Notes under the pieces: model-generated
Told to the model about the DNA's origin: nothing
What the model saw: only the letters and a program-made list of their open reading frames with translations
The model's database searches: none
Translations under genes and position numbers: made by a program
Part shown: piece after piece, positions 1 to 57,212 of the stretch
Layout: every line of letters starts with the position of its first letter
How positions within the stretch are numbered: the stretch's first letter is position 1
Assembly (NCBI RefSeq): GCF_949628265.1
Contig: NC_088786.1
Span: forward strand, 1,302,001-1,366,000
DNA: 64,000 nt
Source: Cloeon dipterum
Taxonomy: Eukaryota; Arthropoda; Insecta; Ephemeroptera; Baetidae
Direction of reading: 5' to 3'

Positions 1-274
1 ATCCCCTGTGGCGCAATGCGCAGTCTCTGAAGGATACACCCTCATAGGGCAAGAGGGAGTCATGGGTGAGGCCACTCCTCCGCACGCCTGGCGGGTGGTG
101 GTGGTGCAGCAGCGCCGTCGTGCCGCACTCGCTCGTCCGCCGGCTGCCGAAGCGCCCGCTCTCTCCCGCTCCCGCTCGCTCGCCCGCTCTCAGGCCGCTG
201 TCAGGAAAGTGACTCCATCTCACCGGCCGGTGCCGCCAATTTTCCGGGAAATTGCTGCGTGCTCGCCCGCTTGC

Positions 275-313
275 TCAGTCAGTGTGCTGCCGCGGCTCAA
301 AACTGGACGACAT
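275..313 (+). promoter_or_regulatory. possible TATA-less core promoter of collier (Inr plus DPE-like)
   Basis: Two overlapping initiator-like motifs, TCAGTC (275-280) and TCAGTG (279-284), lie about 115-120 bases upstream of the collier start codon. If the A at 281 is +1, CGACAT at 308-313 sits at +28 to +33 and matches 5 of 6 positions of the arthropod downstream promoter element. No TATA box is evident. The surrounding 120 bases are GC-rich. The position is inferred; a further upstream exon outside the window cannot be excluded. Confidence 0.3.
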
Positions 314-395
314 TCCTGGCACGGGCGCCAGCTCAGTCTGCTGGTCCAAGTTGTACCACCAACAGACCACCCGAGGCGCCCCTCCGACTGGACTC

Positions 396-47055
<46,660 letters not shown>

Positions 47056-48200
47056 TTGCATCTCACTGTTGAACCCCTCGAAGCGTTGGTTTCGATGGCG
47101 TCTTCCAGACGGAAGCGAATTTCTGGAAGGGGCCATTGAATGTTGGCCAAGACTCCCTGTGTTTTGATCTCTGCTGTACCCCTGCCCGTGTGTGAAAAGG
47201 ACAAATCATCAATTAAGACTTGTTGGCTATTTGAACAAGTGTCCATCAAGAGTTGTGGTCGTTCTGCCCCTCTACTGTGTATACCATAAAAGACATTATA
47301 TTTTTAAAGCGGCGCGTTCAAACTACTTTGTAAAATGGAAAAGTTATCAATGAAAACATATCAAAAAAATTAAGAAAATTACCAGCAATTTTGATTCTGC
47401 AGTGTGGCCTAAAGAATAATATCAACTCTTATTTCTTCCAAGAAGTTTGTGATTTTTTCGTTATCTAAAAGCTTTTCTAAATGACAAGGACCACTATTCA
47501 TATTTAATCAACATATCTGAAATAGTGCTGGGAGGAAGACAACAAAAACCACTCGATGATGGAATTTGTAACAAAAATTGTTGTAGAAAGCGAATCCGCG
47601 CATTATTAAAGATTGTACAGGAACTGTAAATAATTAGATAGTTAAAAATTTGTATATGAAAGGCACGCACACACATCATTAAAAATTTCATGTTTATGAT
47701 GGAATGCTTGTCAAATAACATTGTGTTAATAATGTGCAATCTTAAACCTGCTGCTTTGCCTCGAGAAATCAAGCCCCCGAATTTTATAGTCTAGGATTTG
47801 GTGATTTTACAAACAAAAAAGTCAAATCTAAGCAAAAAGTCCTCGTCAATTTAAACAGAAGTATACGACACGAACAGAAGAAAATTTTTTATACCAAAAT
47901 TGCAAAACTAAACCCCTCTTGAATATACAATTTCAATTTGCGCGCAGGTAAAACATAGAAAAAGTGTCTCCACATGTAGATACAATTCCACGAAGCGAGT
48001 ATATAATTATATATGATTTCCAAACTTATTCTCACGAGTGATGGTACAAAAGGATACGAAGTAATTCAATAATTAACGATCATTCTTAATTAGACTTACG
48101 CAGGGTGGTCGTGTCTGTTGTTATAATATGATGCTGACAAACGTGTTTTGATTGTTTTCTTTGATACATTTAATAAAATAAAAAGATTTAATTAGTTAGA
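47056..48200 (+). other. kn: probable collier 3' UTR
   Basis: AT-rich non-coding DNA following the stop codon. The first clear AATAAA hexamer downstream of the stop is at 48172-48177, with another at 48550-48555, so the 3' UTR is probably 1.1-1.5 kb. Long 3' UTRs are common in developmental transcription factors. The end point is inferred. Confidence 0.5.
48172..48177 (+). terminator. candidate collier polyadenylation signal
   Basis: AATAAA within TTTAATAAAATAAAAAG, about 1.1 kb after the collier stop codon. A second hexamer at 48550-48555 could serve as a distal site. Confidence 0.4.
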
Positions 48201-48582
48201 GTGGTGAATCGCGAGAGCTCCGCTCTCTTCTTCGAAATATCATGTACAAGCGAAGCGGATTAAACAAAGCAACCCTTTACCGAGTACATAAGACAAATTT
48301 AGATGTCTCAAACAGTAAAAAATATATATTTAGAGAGCAACAGCAGTTCTGAGAAATTTGAAGGCAAACCAGGCAGAAGCTACACTCTGTATTACTCATA
48401 ATGTCATTATGAATGTAATATTAAAAAGAATTTTGCTAAGAGTTTTCTGCTTTTTATTTTATATTAAACACGAGAACAATTGATTTAAAATCTTCCATTC
48501 CTCCGATCCAGCATCAGCAACAATTATTTATATCTGCGGAAACATGTGTAATAAAGAGCACCTCCAAGAATATTTCAAAACC

Positions 48583-49031
48583 TTAATTTATACCTTTCAT
48601 TTCTCTGTTGACGGTGTGAATTTTCCAGCCGTACCAACGCATCACATCGACAATCAAAAGAAGCACCGATATCAGCACAAAAGGCAGAGTTGAAACCAGG
48701 TTGTGGGCCAATATGATGGCAACGAAATAGAAAACATCGCTGTCAAGTAGCATCTCGACTGGCAGCATGCCGATCTCCACTTTGCTCTGATTTATATTGC
48801 AGGAAATTTGTCCACTCTTATTTCAACAATCGTCTTTTGCTTGCGTCAACAACAAGCTCTTTTATTTAGCAACTGAAATAAAAAATACAAAACGTGTGGC
48901 ATACTTCCCGCACTGACGAAGTGATCGGCGGCACAGCTTCTTTCCATAATTTTTTGTACAGTACGTAGTGTGTTGGAGTGCGAGATTTCAAGGTTATATT
49001 CGATAAAAAAAAATGTGGCTGCTGGGGTCAT
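48583..49031 (-). other. possible small membrane-protein exons, unrecognised
   Basis: Two minus-strand frames lie close together. The downstream one (about 48585-48789) reads MLPVEMLLDSDVFYF and continues through two strongly hydrophobic segments ending REMK at a GT donor. The upstream one starts with ATG at 49031 (MTPAATFFFIEYNLEISH). Joining GTCAGT near 48912 to the AG near 48790 would give a protein of roughly 110 residues with a short last exon ending near 48515. I do not recognise the family. It may be a real small gene between collier and the lipase, or chance. Confidence 0.25.
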
Positions 49032-49067
49032 CTTACTGATCTTACACTGTGTAGATAAGTCTGAACC

Positions 49068-49304
49068 CTTTAAAGTTCAGTCTGCGCTCTCGATTGCATG
49101 AGGCTCAAGACAGTTTTGTTTGTGATAAAATTTATTTAAAATTTGCCTGACCAAGAGATTTGTTTCAAATTTGACCCCAGGGAGGACTACAAAAAATTAT
49201 TTTTTTTAATGAATAAAAATTATTTTATGATGTGGACATATCAATAATTTAGATGTTAGTGAAATTTCGCAGCAGTTTATCTATTCCCTAAAATGAGAAT
49301 TAAA
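49068..49304 (+). repeat. direct duplication, copy 1
   Basis: Shares TTTAAAGTTCA, GATTGCATGAGGCTCA, GACAGTTTTGTTTGTGATAA, AATTTGCCTGACCAAGAG and GTGAAATTTCGCAGCAGTTT with 49712-50030 at high identity. Confidence 0.85.
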
Positions 49305-49700
49305 GAGGAATGATACTGGAAAAGCCTGGAAAATGCTTGTTGCCAATGCATAAACTCGTCCCTTAGGATTCAGTTAAAGCCTAAATTGACCTAAGAATCA
49401 TTTTTTGAGAAAATTGGCTGGAAAGTTAGCGTGCTTTTCAAATGGTAATGGCTGTCTCCTTACTTGAAATCCGATTTAATTTCAAAACCAAGAGTTTGTC
49501 CAATAAGTGGCATACACAATTGGACAGATCTCGACGAGAGGAATCGGAATATGCCGAGAAAATATGTTCAAGCACTGGAAATTTTGGAGAAAATTGGCAA
49601 AATTTGAATTTTTACTGTGGGAAGGTCCTTTTTTATTATTGCAAATTGTTGAACAAATTGTTGATGGCATCCAACAATTCAAATAATTTTCAATTGTAGC
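49305..49700 (+). repeat. dispersed repeat family E copy between duplicated flanks
   Basis: Matches the 5535-5930 copy along its length. It lies exactly between two direct copies of another sequence (49068-49304 and 49712-50030), so the arrangement is repeat - element - repeat. Confidence 0.6.
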
Positions 49701-49711
49701 CCAGTATCATT

Positions 49712-50030
49712 CCACTTTAAAGTTCAAAGTCTGCGTACTCAATTGCATGAGGCTCATGACAGTTTTGTTTGTGATAAAATTTTATTTAAAATTTGCCTGA
49801 CCAAGAGGTTTGTTTCAAATTTGACCCCAGGCGGGACTACAAAAAATTTAATTATTTTTTAATGAATAAAAATTATTTTATGATGTGGAGTCGACATATC
49901 AATCATTTAGATTTGAAATATTGATTGTTAAAGAAGAGAATACTTTGCATTATTATGATATTTGTTGAGTATTTCATTGTTAGTGAAATTTCGCAGCAGT
50001 TTATCTATTCACAAAAATGAGAATTAATGA
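49712..50030 (+). repeat. direct duplication, copy 2
   Basis: The second copy of the 49068-49304 sequence. It carries about 65 extra bases (near 49915-49980) before GTTAGTGAAATTTCGCAGC. The two copies flank a family E element. Confidence 0.85.
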
Positions 50031-50250
50031 AATCAGGACCAGAAGAACAGTTGTTAAATTTCAGATTTAGCCATATTTATATAGACTCCTCTCTTCGCAA
50101 ATATGTATCCAATGGAAAATTTCCTAAATTGTGAAATGAATCGTGATTTTACAAATAAATGATTGGCTTGGTTGGCATGTTGGCATGCAAAATTTAGTGC
50201 CGATTTTCTCTAAAATTTAAACGATGCAACCTAGGGACATTTTTGGCTTA
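50030..50250 (-). repeat. dispersed repeat family A copy
   Basis: Contains GAAATCAGGACC, ACTCCTCTCTTCGCAAATATG, TCGTGATTTTACA and TTGGCATGCAAAATTTAG in the minus family order. It abuts the second copy of the direct duplication at 49712-50030. Confidence 0.55.
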
Positions 50251-50451
50251 TAATTTTTAGACAGTATTTCAAGTAAAGGTAAAGAGGATTTTTTACAAAT
50301 TTTCTATTAATTATTCTTAATTTTTGGTGCTAAAATGTGAAATAAATAATTATTTTTAATTCCAAACTTTAATCACATATATTGCTATGTATAAATCTAT
50401 TTTTGTGAAAAAATAGTTTCTTCTCTATGCCGCTGGAATTAAGGTTTGATA

Positions 50452-50457
50452 TTTATT
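50452..50457 (-). terminator. lipase polyadenylation signal
   Basis: AATAAA on the minus strand 20 bases past the lipase stop codon, implying a very short 3' UTR. Confidence 0.55.
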
Positions 50458-50476
50458 TCCCATTCTCACGTCGTTT

Positions 50477-52290
50477 TCAGGCTCGGGCACTAAATGTAAA
50501 AGCTAATACAATCAATTGGAATATTATTATTGATAAATTACCGCAAAAAGGAGTTGCATCCTTGACGAAAACGTAAAAGGTGTTGGATTTTCCGCGGTAT
50601 TTATCGCTCCTGTAGCCCATGAGGGCACAATTCTCTTCATTGCAAGTCAAATTAGTCGGAGCTCTACGATAAAAGGTTACAATTTTGGGACTTGCGAGTT
50701 CAAATCAAATCACCTTGGATTGTAAATGTCCCATTTGTGGCCCCAAAAGTTGCATCCCCCTGCTTTAATCGTTTCGATAAAGTACTTTGCTGCTTTGCTG
50801 TGGCTGCAAATAGGTGACTTGATATCTAGAGAAGTTTTTAAATAAATATAGATAGATAGATAAAATAATGTTCATCATGTATACTGTTCCAGACTTTTTC
50901 GACAGCATCAAGTCCAATTGCCCTCAGCTTTTTCCAAACTGAAGCATCGTGTGGAATCCGACAGCCAGGCTGCTCCGAGCCGCCGTTTGGATAGAAATCC
51001 AAGTGACCTTTTATATTAAAAACACGAACACTTCCTCTATCATATATTATATGGATCAAAATAAATATTACCGAGAGGAAACTGCAATCCTAATCCATAT
51101 CTGGTGTAGCGACCGTTTGTGTGAATGACGTCCACAAAATCCGCATCCCCTTTGTCCAATTTCATGCCAAACTCTTTTGGGGAAAAACAAGGGTTCGCCG
51201 GATCCAATCCTGTTGCCTCCCGAAAATGAGAAAAAGCCTTTTTAAAATTCATTTTAATTTACCAGTGATTCTCTTGACTTTTCCAGTTATGTGCGTAGAC
51301 ACATAAGACACGATATGAGCTCCGAGACTGTGGCCAATCAGGTGGAATTTTTTAGCCGATATGTTCATTTTAACGATCATGTGCTGGACGAGGCTGTAGT
51401 CAACATTTGGAAATAATTACAAAAGTATAGGGCTGTTAATGTGGACGGAATTTTTTTAATTCATGAATTCTAATTAAAAATCATTTGGACATTTGGGCAA
51501 AAGTGTAAGGTTTTCACAGTAAAAATGTTCTCGATTTTGACAGTTTTAATTGAGACTAGTTGAATATATTTCCTCGTCTAAAAATATAATCAGCCCTGGA
51601 ATAAATAACCTTGAAAGTTCGGCTCCCACCACTCTAGTGTTGGATGCAGCTTGGATGTAATTAAATTTATCAGCACCGTGCCTCCAGTCAACACTTATCA
51701 CGTTCATGTCTTCCTAGTAAACAAAAATGACTTGAGATACAAGATTAAAATAAATAATATTTTATCCAATAAAATGCCAGAAAAACATCTTACAGCTTGC
51801 AACAGAGCTTTTTCCATATCTCGCACCCACGAGTTGTCGGCCTTTCCCTTGTATCCATGACAAATGATTGCGATTTTCTTGTTTTTATCAAAGCTTGGTC
51901 CCAAGTTGATACTTGGCCGCACGTGTATTTCTTTTCTCTCATCTTTTCTCGCTTTTCCGGTCCTGCATGCGATTTAAATTCAGTTGTATAAAATATCAAT
52001 TTATTTATTGACCTGGTCGAGAGGAAAAATCGAGTGCTGATGTCGTGTCGGTTGTTGGGTGTAAACAGCTGCAGAATTTTCTTTGCGAGTCCAAAACAGT
52101 CCGGCTGGGAATTTGTCACGTTCTCACCGAAAAAGTGTTCGTCGTCTCCGTGATGCGAAATTTTCTCTGGATGGTGTTTCGATATTTTAAAGCTAATTTT
52201 AAAACATTAGTGAAACTCACTCAATGAAGAACTTGGCGTGGCGGATAAAAGCAACGCTGTGAGGCAAATTAGTAGCGCACGCTGGTCCAT
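50477..52290 (-). CDS. secreted neutral lipase (pancreatic lipase family), 395 aa
   Basis: Hydrolyses ester bonds of acylglycerols or phospholipids outside the cell. Exons in reading order: 52221-52290, 52013-52166, 51794-51962, 51610-51713, 51263-51393, 51072-51209, 50885-51007, 50714-50825, 50477-50663; 1188 nt. An N-terminal signal peptide (MDQRALLICLTALLLSATPS) is followed by the lipase alpha/beta-hydrolase fold. The triad is Ser188 in GHSLG, Asp212 in GLDPANP and His305 in ICSHSKA. The Cys-bounded segment before His305 (CRIPHD... to ICSH) corresponds to the lid. GHLDFYPNGG is the family motif. The vertebrate PLAT domain is absent, as in insect lipases. The last 20 residues after TPFCG are strongly hydrophobic, which is unusual. 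Substrate preference cannot be read from sequence. Confidence 0.92.
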
Positions 52291-52374
52291 TGCTCAAGAA
52301 AAACTATATTGCTCGTGGCTTGCAGATCAATTAAAGTGCGTCAATGCGACGACGACATTAAAAACGGACGAAGG

Positions 52375-52382
52375 CTTTTATA
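52375..52382 (-). promoter_or_regulatory. TATA box of the lipase gene
   Basis: TATAAAAG on the minus strand, about 85 bases upstream of the lipase ATG, giving a predicted 5' UTR of about 55 bases. TATA promoters are typical of tissue-restricted digestive genes. Confidence 0.5.
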
Positions 52383-53235
52383 AATGTGATAAAATTAATA
52401 TATGTATAGTATGCTGACCGCAAGGTTATCTTAAAAACAGGAAGTTTTAAAGAGATGAGGGGCAGAAGAAGGGAAGAAGAATAATGAGTTCCTTCGCTCT
52501 AAAAATATTTAAAATGTGTCAAGTGCGGTGTATCCCGAGCACTGTGATTGGCTCTCCCGTAAGATTTAAATTCTACCGGTTTTTAATTTTTCTCCATTTT
52601 TGGATCATTGCAAAATGATGAATTACAGTTAAAAAAATTTACTATGCTACAAATTGATGAGAAGTAGTGATATTTATTTAACTCGATTTCGGGAATTCTC
52701 GTAAATAAGGTCACCGTTAAAAGAAAAGATAGCGAACCAACCGGTTTATATATAAATAAGAGAGTGTTAAAGTCCACCTTTTTACCAGCCCACTAGCGCA
52801 CTCTCTGAGTGAGTATAAGAAACTTGTAGTCTCTAGCCAGATTGTAAAGTAAAGTCAAGAAAAATTTTTGCTGGGTTTGTAATTTCTGTAATTTCGGTTT
52901 TATTTTCTAATTTACTTTGTAGTGTATGCATCATCGCTATTTTCTGCAGACTTGCAAAATCAAAGTCCCGTGCTCAATTGAATCTGTTCCATCGTTTGTA
53001 GAGAAATATGTATTCTGGATTTTATTTCTTCTACTGTCAAGTTCGTGCATTTTAAATTGAGAATTGTTGATGTTGTCTTATAATATTATCCCGGACTGAA
53101 CGACCAACTTTAGCAAAACATAAGTTTTTTATTTCAAGCATAAACAAAAAAAGTAAATTAACGCATGGCAATTTTTATTTAAGGTTAATGCTCTATAGTC
53201 TAGTGTGTGTGTGTTTTTACTGAATTTATTTGCAG
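52383..53235. other. intergenic region between lipase and peroxiredoxin
   Basis: The two genes are divergent. The region ends at acceptor TTTGCAG (53235) before the peroxiredoxin start codon, so a 5' UTR exon of peroxiredoxin probably lies within it, perhaps near 52800-52860. No other gene or clear element is visible. Confidence 0.6.
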
Positions 53236-53265
53236 GTTACATAATTTTCATTCCTATCTGCAAAA

Positions 53266-54994
53266 ATGGCATTCAACTTGGGCAGAATGTTGTCGGTGCC
53301 TGTCAAGGTGTGTTTGCTTGTTTATTGTTTTATGATATTTGAAAAAATAAACCGTGAATCTTTCCACTGTCAGAGGTTGCTGGTTGGGACCCAAATCCTC
53401 AACAAACCCGCCGCGAACTTGGTCAGGGCTTTCAGCACAGGTTTGGAAAACATTTTTTACTCGAAATGAATTTCTTTATCACTTTTCTTGCACCATAGGA
53501 ATGCAGTTGAGGGCTCCTGTGATTCAAAAGCCAGCCCCAGACTTCAAAGGAGTTGCGGTTGTAAATGGAGACTTCAAGGACATCAAGCTGTCTGATTTCA
53601 AAGGGAAATACCTAGTGCTCTTCTTCTACCCTCTGGACTTGTAATATTATATTATGCTCCTTTTGAGTCGGCTTAATTTTGATTGAATATCTGCAGCACG
53701 TTTGTCTGCCCGACCGAAATCATTGCCTTCAGCGAGAGAATCAAAGAATTCCAAGCCCTGAATACCAAGGTTGTCGGTGTTTCCACTGACTCGCACTTCT
53801 CGCATCTGGCTTGGATTAACACGCCCAGGAAGGTACTGATCGCTCTGAGATGATTTATTGTCAAGAAGTGACAGTTAAATTTTTTGTTCTTTGCAGGACG
53901 GTGGACTCGGAGGTCTGAATTACCCACTTCTTGCCGACTTGAGCCACAAAATCAGCTCTGAATACGGAGTGCTAATCGAAGGCGAAGGAATTTCTCTCAG
54001 AGGTCTCTTTATCATCGATCCTAAAGTAACAACCGCTTATATTAAGGCACATAGACAACTATAGGATTCAAATTCTTGTAGGGCACCCTGAGGCAGATCA
54101 CCGTCAACGACCTTCCAGTTGGCCGAAGCGTTGATGAGACGCTCAGGTTGATCAAAGCCTTCCAATTTGTTGAGAAACACGGAGAAGGTAAACTGACTAA
54201 CTTACAAAGGGAACGCTGGTGTTGTTCCGTTCTGACATGCCCAATTTGGTCCTCAAATGTGTTGTTTACATGGACCACCAGTCCAAATTTATTGAGTGGA
54301 CAAATTTTTATTAAATAATCCCATATTTCTTGAAACGTGATGCCTTTTGGTTTATACAGACGAGATGAATCGATTGCCTTTCTTAAATTCTCGGAGACTT
54401 TTGACGTTTTGTAATTTTGAAAATTCAATTAACCTTTATGCTGGTAAATTTTTGGTTTCTTGTAGTAAGATTTTTTTAATTTTTAATATTCAATAATAAG
54501 GTTTATTTTTAATTTGATAAAAGATTCAAAATTTTAAGTATTGCTTCACTGTTCAAAAGTTACATCAAATCTTTATTTTGTCATTTAACTGGTAACTGAT
54601 ACCATGCGTAACAAAATCAAGGTTATTGTCAAAAATTACGCGTCAATTTATTCAATTCATTAAGTTAAGTCTGCACACCAAATTTTATGGATAAAAACTG
54701 ATTTTTTACAAATTAAACATGGAGATTCTTAATGCAAGACGAAAATACACTAATGTTTCGCTTCAGAAGTCCGAAATTAAACTCATTATTGGTCATTTTC
54801 AAAATAAAACTACACGTTCAAGGCGAAAAATTGTATGTCCGAGCGGAGCGACTCAAAGGTTCCATTGTGAGCCATTTAAAAAAAGCTAAATACGTTGATT
54901 TGTTATAGTTTGTCCTGCAAACTGGACTCCCGAGTCTCCCACCATCAAGCCTGATCCAAAGGGTTCCAAGGAATACTTCAACAAAGTGAACTGA
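53266..54994 (+). CDS. Prx3: mitochondrial typical 2-Cys peroxiredoxin (Prdx3-like), 235 aa
   Basis: Thioredoxin-dependent peroxidase that removes hydrogen peroxide in the mitochondrial matrix. Exons: 53266-53307, 53374-53440, 53499-53640, 53697-53832, 53897-54025, 54082-54187, 54909-54994; 708 nt. Residues 1 to about 37 form a basic, acid-free presequence ending in RAFSTG, as in mitochondrial Prx3. The catalytic domain follows: peroxidatic Cys88 in FTFVCPTE and resolving Cys209 in GEVCPANW. The GGLG loop (about 131-134) and C-terminal Tyr-Phe (230-231) mark the type that is readily over-oxidised. The start was chosen because it is preceded by CAAAA and gives a complete targeting sequence. 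Its stop codon lies 74 bases from the convergent TMEM234 stop. Confidence 0.93.
54188..54908 (+). other. peroxiredoxin intron 6
   Basis: 721 bases, much longer than the other introns of this gene. The minus strand is open from 54428 to 54042, but without any ATG; see findings. Otherwise AT-rich with no repeat I could match. Confidence 0.7.
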
Positions 54995-55033
54995 GGTGAT
55001 TTTTCTATTAATATATTTTCAGTTGTACAAATG

Positions 55034-55039
55034 ATTAAA
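55034..55039 (+). terminator. candidate peroxiredoxin polyadenylation signal
   Basis: ATTAAA 40 bases after the stop codon. Cleavage downstream would fall at or inside the last TMEM234 exon on the other strand, so the two transcripts probably overlap tail to tail. Confidence 0.4.
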
Positions 55040-55068
55040 CGCATTTTTCCTGTTATAAGTAATGCATT

Positions 55069-55627
55069 TTATATCTTGCCATAAACGCACAAGGAAATAC
55101 CAACTACCACCAGCGTGATGCCGCAGAGAGTTTCTGAAAACCATTTTCCATTAATTGAATTAATTAATTTAATTTACCGTTTCAAACCTTTATCAATCTT
55201 TTCCTCTCCCAGGAGATGGCCCACCAGAGCCGTGAATAAAAATGTTAGTGCGTTCGCAATGGGCACTGCTAGGGACAAATCTGTAAAAGGATTTGTTTGT
55301 ATTTTATTACAATTATTGTTTTATTAATACGCACCAGTCTGTTGCAAAGTAAGAAAGTAAACCACGGATCCGCATTGATTCAGCAAAAAAGGCAAAATGT
55401 ACTGAAATACTAAAGTTTATAAGGGAGAGTTTGACAGGAATCGCCACACGCAACATTACCTGCCACTGGGTAAAAAGATATTTAATCTCTAGAATGATTT
55501 GAGTGATTTTATTTGGCGAGTGAACCTTCTGCACCCCTTTAGATCCTCGTTTTATGAAAGGGTTGGTCCCTCCCCACAAGGCACCGACAGCAAGTAAGCC
55601 TAACCATGGGGTAAAAGTGGAACCCAT
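55069..55627 (-). CDS. TMEM234: TMEM234 homologue, small EamA-like membrane protein, 130 aa
   Basis: Conserved multi-pass membrane protein of the drug/metabolite-transporter-like superfamily; its molecular role is poorly known, with a vertebrate link to the kidney filtration barrier. Exons: 55460-55627, 55335-55401, 55188-55280, 55069-55133; 393 nt. Four hydrophobic segments are visible. Family blocks include ALWGGTNPFIKRGSKGVQKV, LLNQCGSVVYFLTL, DLSLAVPIANALTFLFTALV with GHLLGE, and a final VVVGISLCVYGKI. The length is close to the human protein. The start ATG precedes GSTFTPWLGLL. SYS1 lies about 235 bases upstream on the same strand. Confidence 0.9.
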
Positions 55628-55730
55628 GCTCAACTAGCGCTGTTTACATTATTGTTTTGAGGGCACGCCCACTTGCGCGATGATCATAGTGTTAGACGAC
55701 AGAAATAAGTTCATCTTTTTAACTCAATGG

Positions 55731-55736
55731 TTTATT
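55731..55736 (-). terminator. SYS1 polyadenylation signal
   Basis: AATAAA on the minus strand, 125 bases past the SYS1 stop and about 105 bases upstream of the TMEM234 start codon, so the two transcription units are tightly packed. Confidence 0.45.
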
Positions 55737-55860
55737 CATAGTTTCTATAAGTTTGGTTTGGTTTGAATCGTTACATTTTTATGTTTAACATTAAATCAGA
55801 GAAGAATAAATTAAATAAACTTAAACATTAACCAACACATATAATAATTAGATATTACTA

Positions 55861-56412
55861 TTAGAGATCCGCTTTAGGACCCATATTCAGTGGAATTGAT
55901 TTAAGCTCTGTCCTCATGCACAAAAACTCGCCACACACGCACATGATGGCAAGGCACACCGTGTTCAAGACCCACCAAGACATGGACACCGGAAAGTAGC
56001 CGTTGTAGCTCCAGCAGACGAACAGGTGTATCAGGTGGGCGGTCGCAGAGAAATCGAGACACTGTTTCGTTCTTTGCACAATGAACCACAGCGCCAAAGC
56101 TCTGCAACAAGAATAGCTCGTGAATTTCTACGCCAAGGAGAAATTTGAAAACGGGTCTTACCCTGTGAGAGAATTGATGACGAAAGAGGTGATTACTAAT
56201 TGGCCGGTGTTGTCTCGGACGTGGATGTATTGATAACTAAAGAGGCAGTCAAGAGATCTAGGAAGCCCAGCTATAGCTGTGGTAAATGCATTCCAGATGC
56301 CAAGGGTGCAGTAGATTACAAACTGGAGGGCAAAGATCTGCGAGATGATCAGGATGGGGTCCCACGTCGAGTTGCGGAATTGGCCACCCATCTTCATTCT
56401 TCTTCTGAACAT
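55861..56412 (-). CDS. SYS1: SYS1 Golgi trafficking protein
   Basis: SYS1 is a four-span Golgi membrane protein that recruits the small GTPase ARFRP1 (Arl3 in yeast) to the trans-Golgi. Coding exons: 56162-56412 (or start at 56391) and 55861-56101. Starting at the ATG at 56391 (MGGQFRNSTWDP) gives 156 residues, the same length as human SYS1, and a strong Kozak context; the upstream in-frame ATG at 56412 would add seven residues. Family blocks include WDPILIISQI, RTKQCLDFSATAHLIHL and GEFLCMRTELKSIPLN near the C-terminus. A non-coding first exon ends at 56636 (CAAAG|GTATTT) and contains a two-codon upstream ORF. RpS12 is divergent, sharing the upstream interval. Confidence 0.93.
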
Positions 56413-56650
56413 CTACAATAAAAATACACGAACGTAAGTAGGCATGAACCAATTTTCAAAAAATGATAGCCATATCATACATAAATTATTGTGGATATCC
56501 GAACCGAAAATCGCATCAAATTTTCTACCCTTTAAACGAGTTTCATTTTTAATTTAATGAGATTTGAGATAATAATAAACTGATACCAACAACTTAAACC
56601 GCAATAAATACATACAGAAATGAATTTATAAATACCTTTGCTTACGCCAT

Positions 56651-56993
56651 ATCTGCACGTCCCTCACTTTTCAAAACATCAGCAATAATTCGCCACTCAC
56701 CGTCACCTGCCTCTACGTGCTACACATTCATGATTCGTGTAAGAAAGTGGGCTGGGTCGCGCAACACGGCTGTTTTTACAATAACACCAACGTTATAAAA
56801 CTTAAATTTAATAAGAAGACCTGAAAATTCTCTATTTTTCGGCTTTAAAATAGTTACCAATCAAATTAAATAATGTTTTGTAGACTTTCAACGTTTTTTA
56901 TATATGTATTCACGCATTGCAAAAATACATGATTGCTGTTCGCCATCGTTTTCACTTTAAATTGGTAAACCTGCATCTCCTCTCGTCTCTGTA
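56651..56993. promoter_or_regulatory. shared divergent promoter interval of SYS1 and RpS12
   Basis: The non-coding SYS1 first exon runs leftward and RpS12 rightward from this interval of at most about 340 bases. I see no TATA box in a fitting place. A pyrimidine-rich stretch (CTGCATCTCCTCTCGTCTCT) precedes the RpS12 start region. Exact transcription starts are not visible. Confidence 0.4.
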
Positions 56994-57000
56994 CTTTCCT
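56994..57000 (+). promoter_or_regulatory. candidate 5' TOP start of RpS12 mRNA
   Basis: CTTTCCT begins a short 5' exon that ends at 57043 (GCGAAG|GTATGT). Ribosomal protein mRNAs start with C followed by a pyrimidine run, which makes this a plausible cap site and growth-controlled translation element. Confidence 0.4.
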
Positions 57001-57212
57001 AGCGTTGCTTCGTTTACTCACGATCCTTGCGCGCTTAGCGAAGGTATGTCTTTTTTGCCTAGGCAGAACAAAATCTTTAATCATCCTCCTTTAATCAACC
57101 TTAATGTGTCTTTCTTAGTGTGTTTATGTGTTCCCTGATACTCGATCGATTCGTAGCTCTGTAAATTAAACAAATTTTCATTTCAGCTTGAGGAAAAGAG
57201 AGCTTCACAACA

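Noticed and set aside
51490-51610. Alternative lipase reading frames between exons 4 and 5
   Set aside because: The frames do not carry lipase motifs, and the AG at 51393/51394 restores the family sequence exactly.
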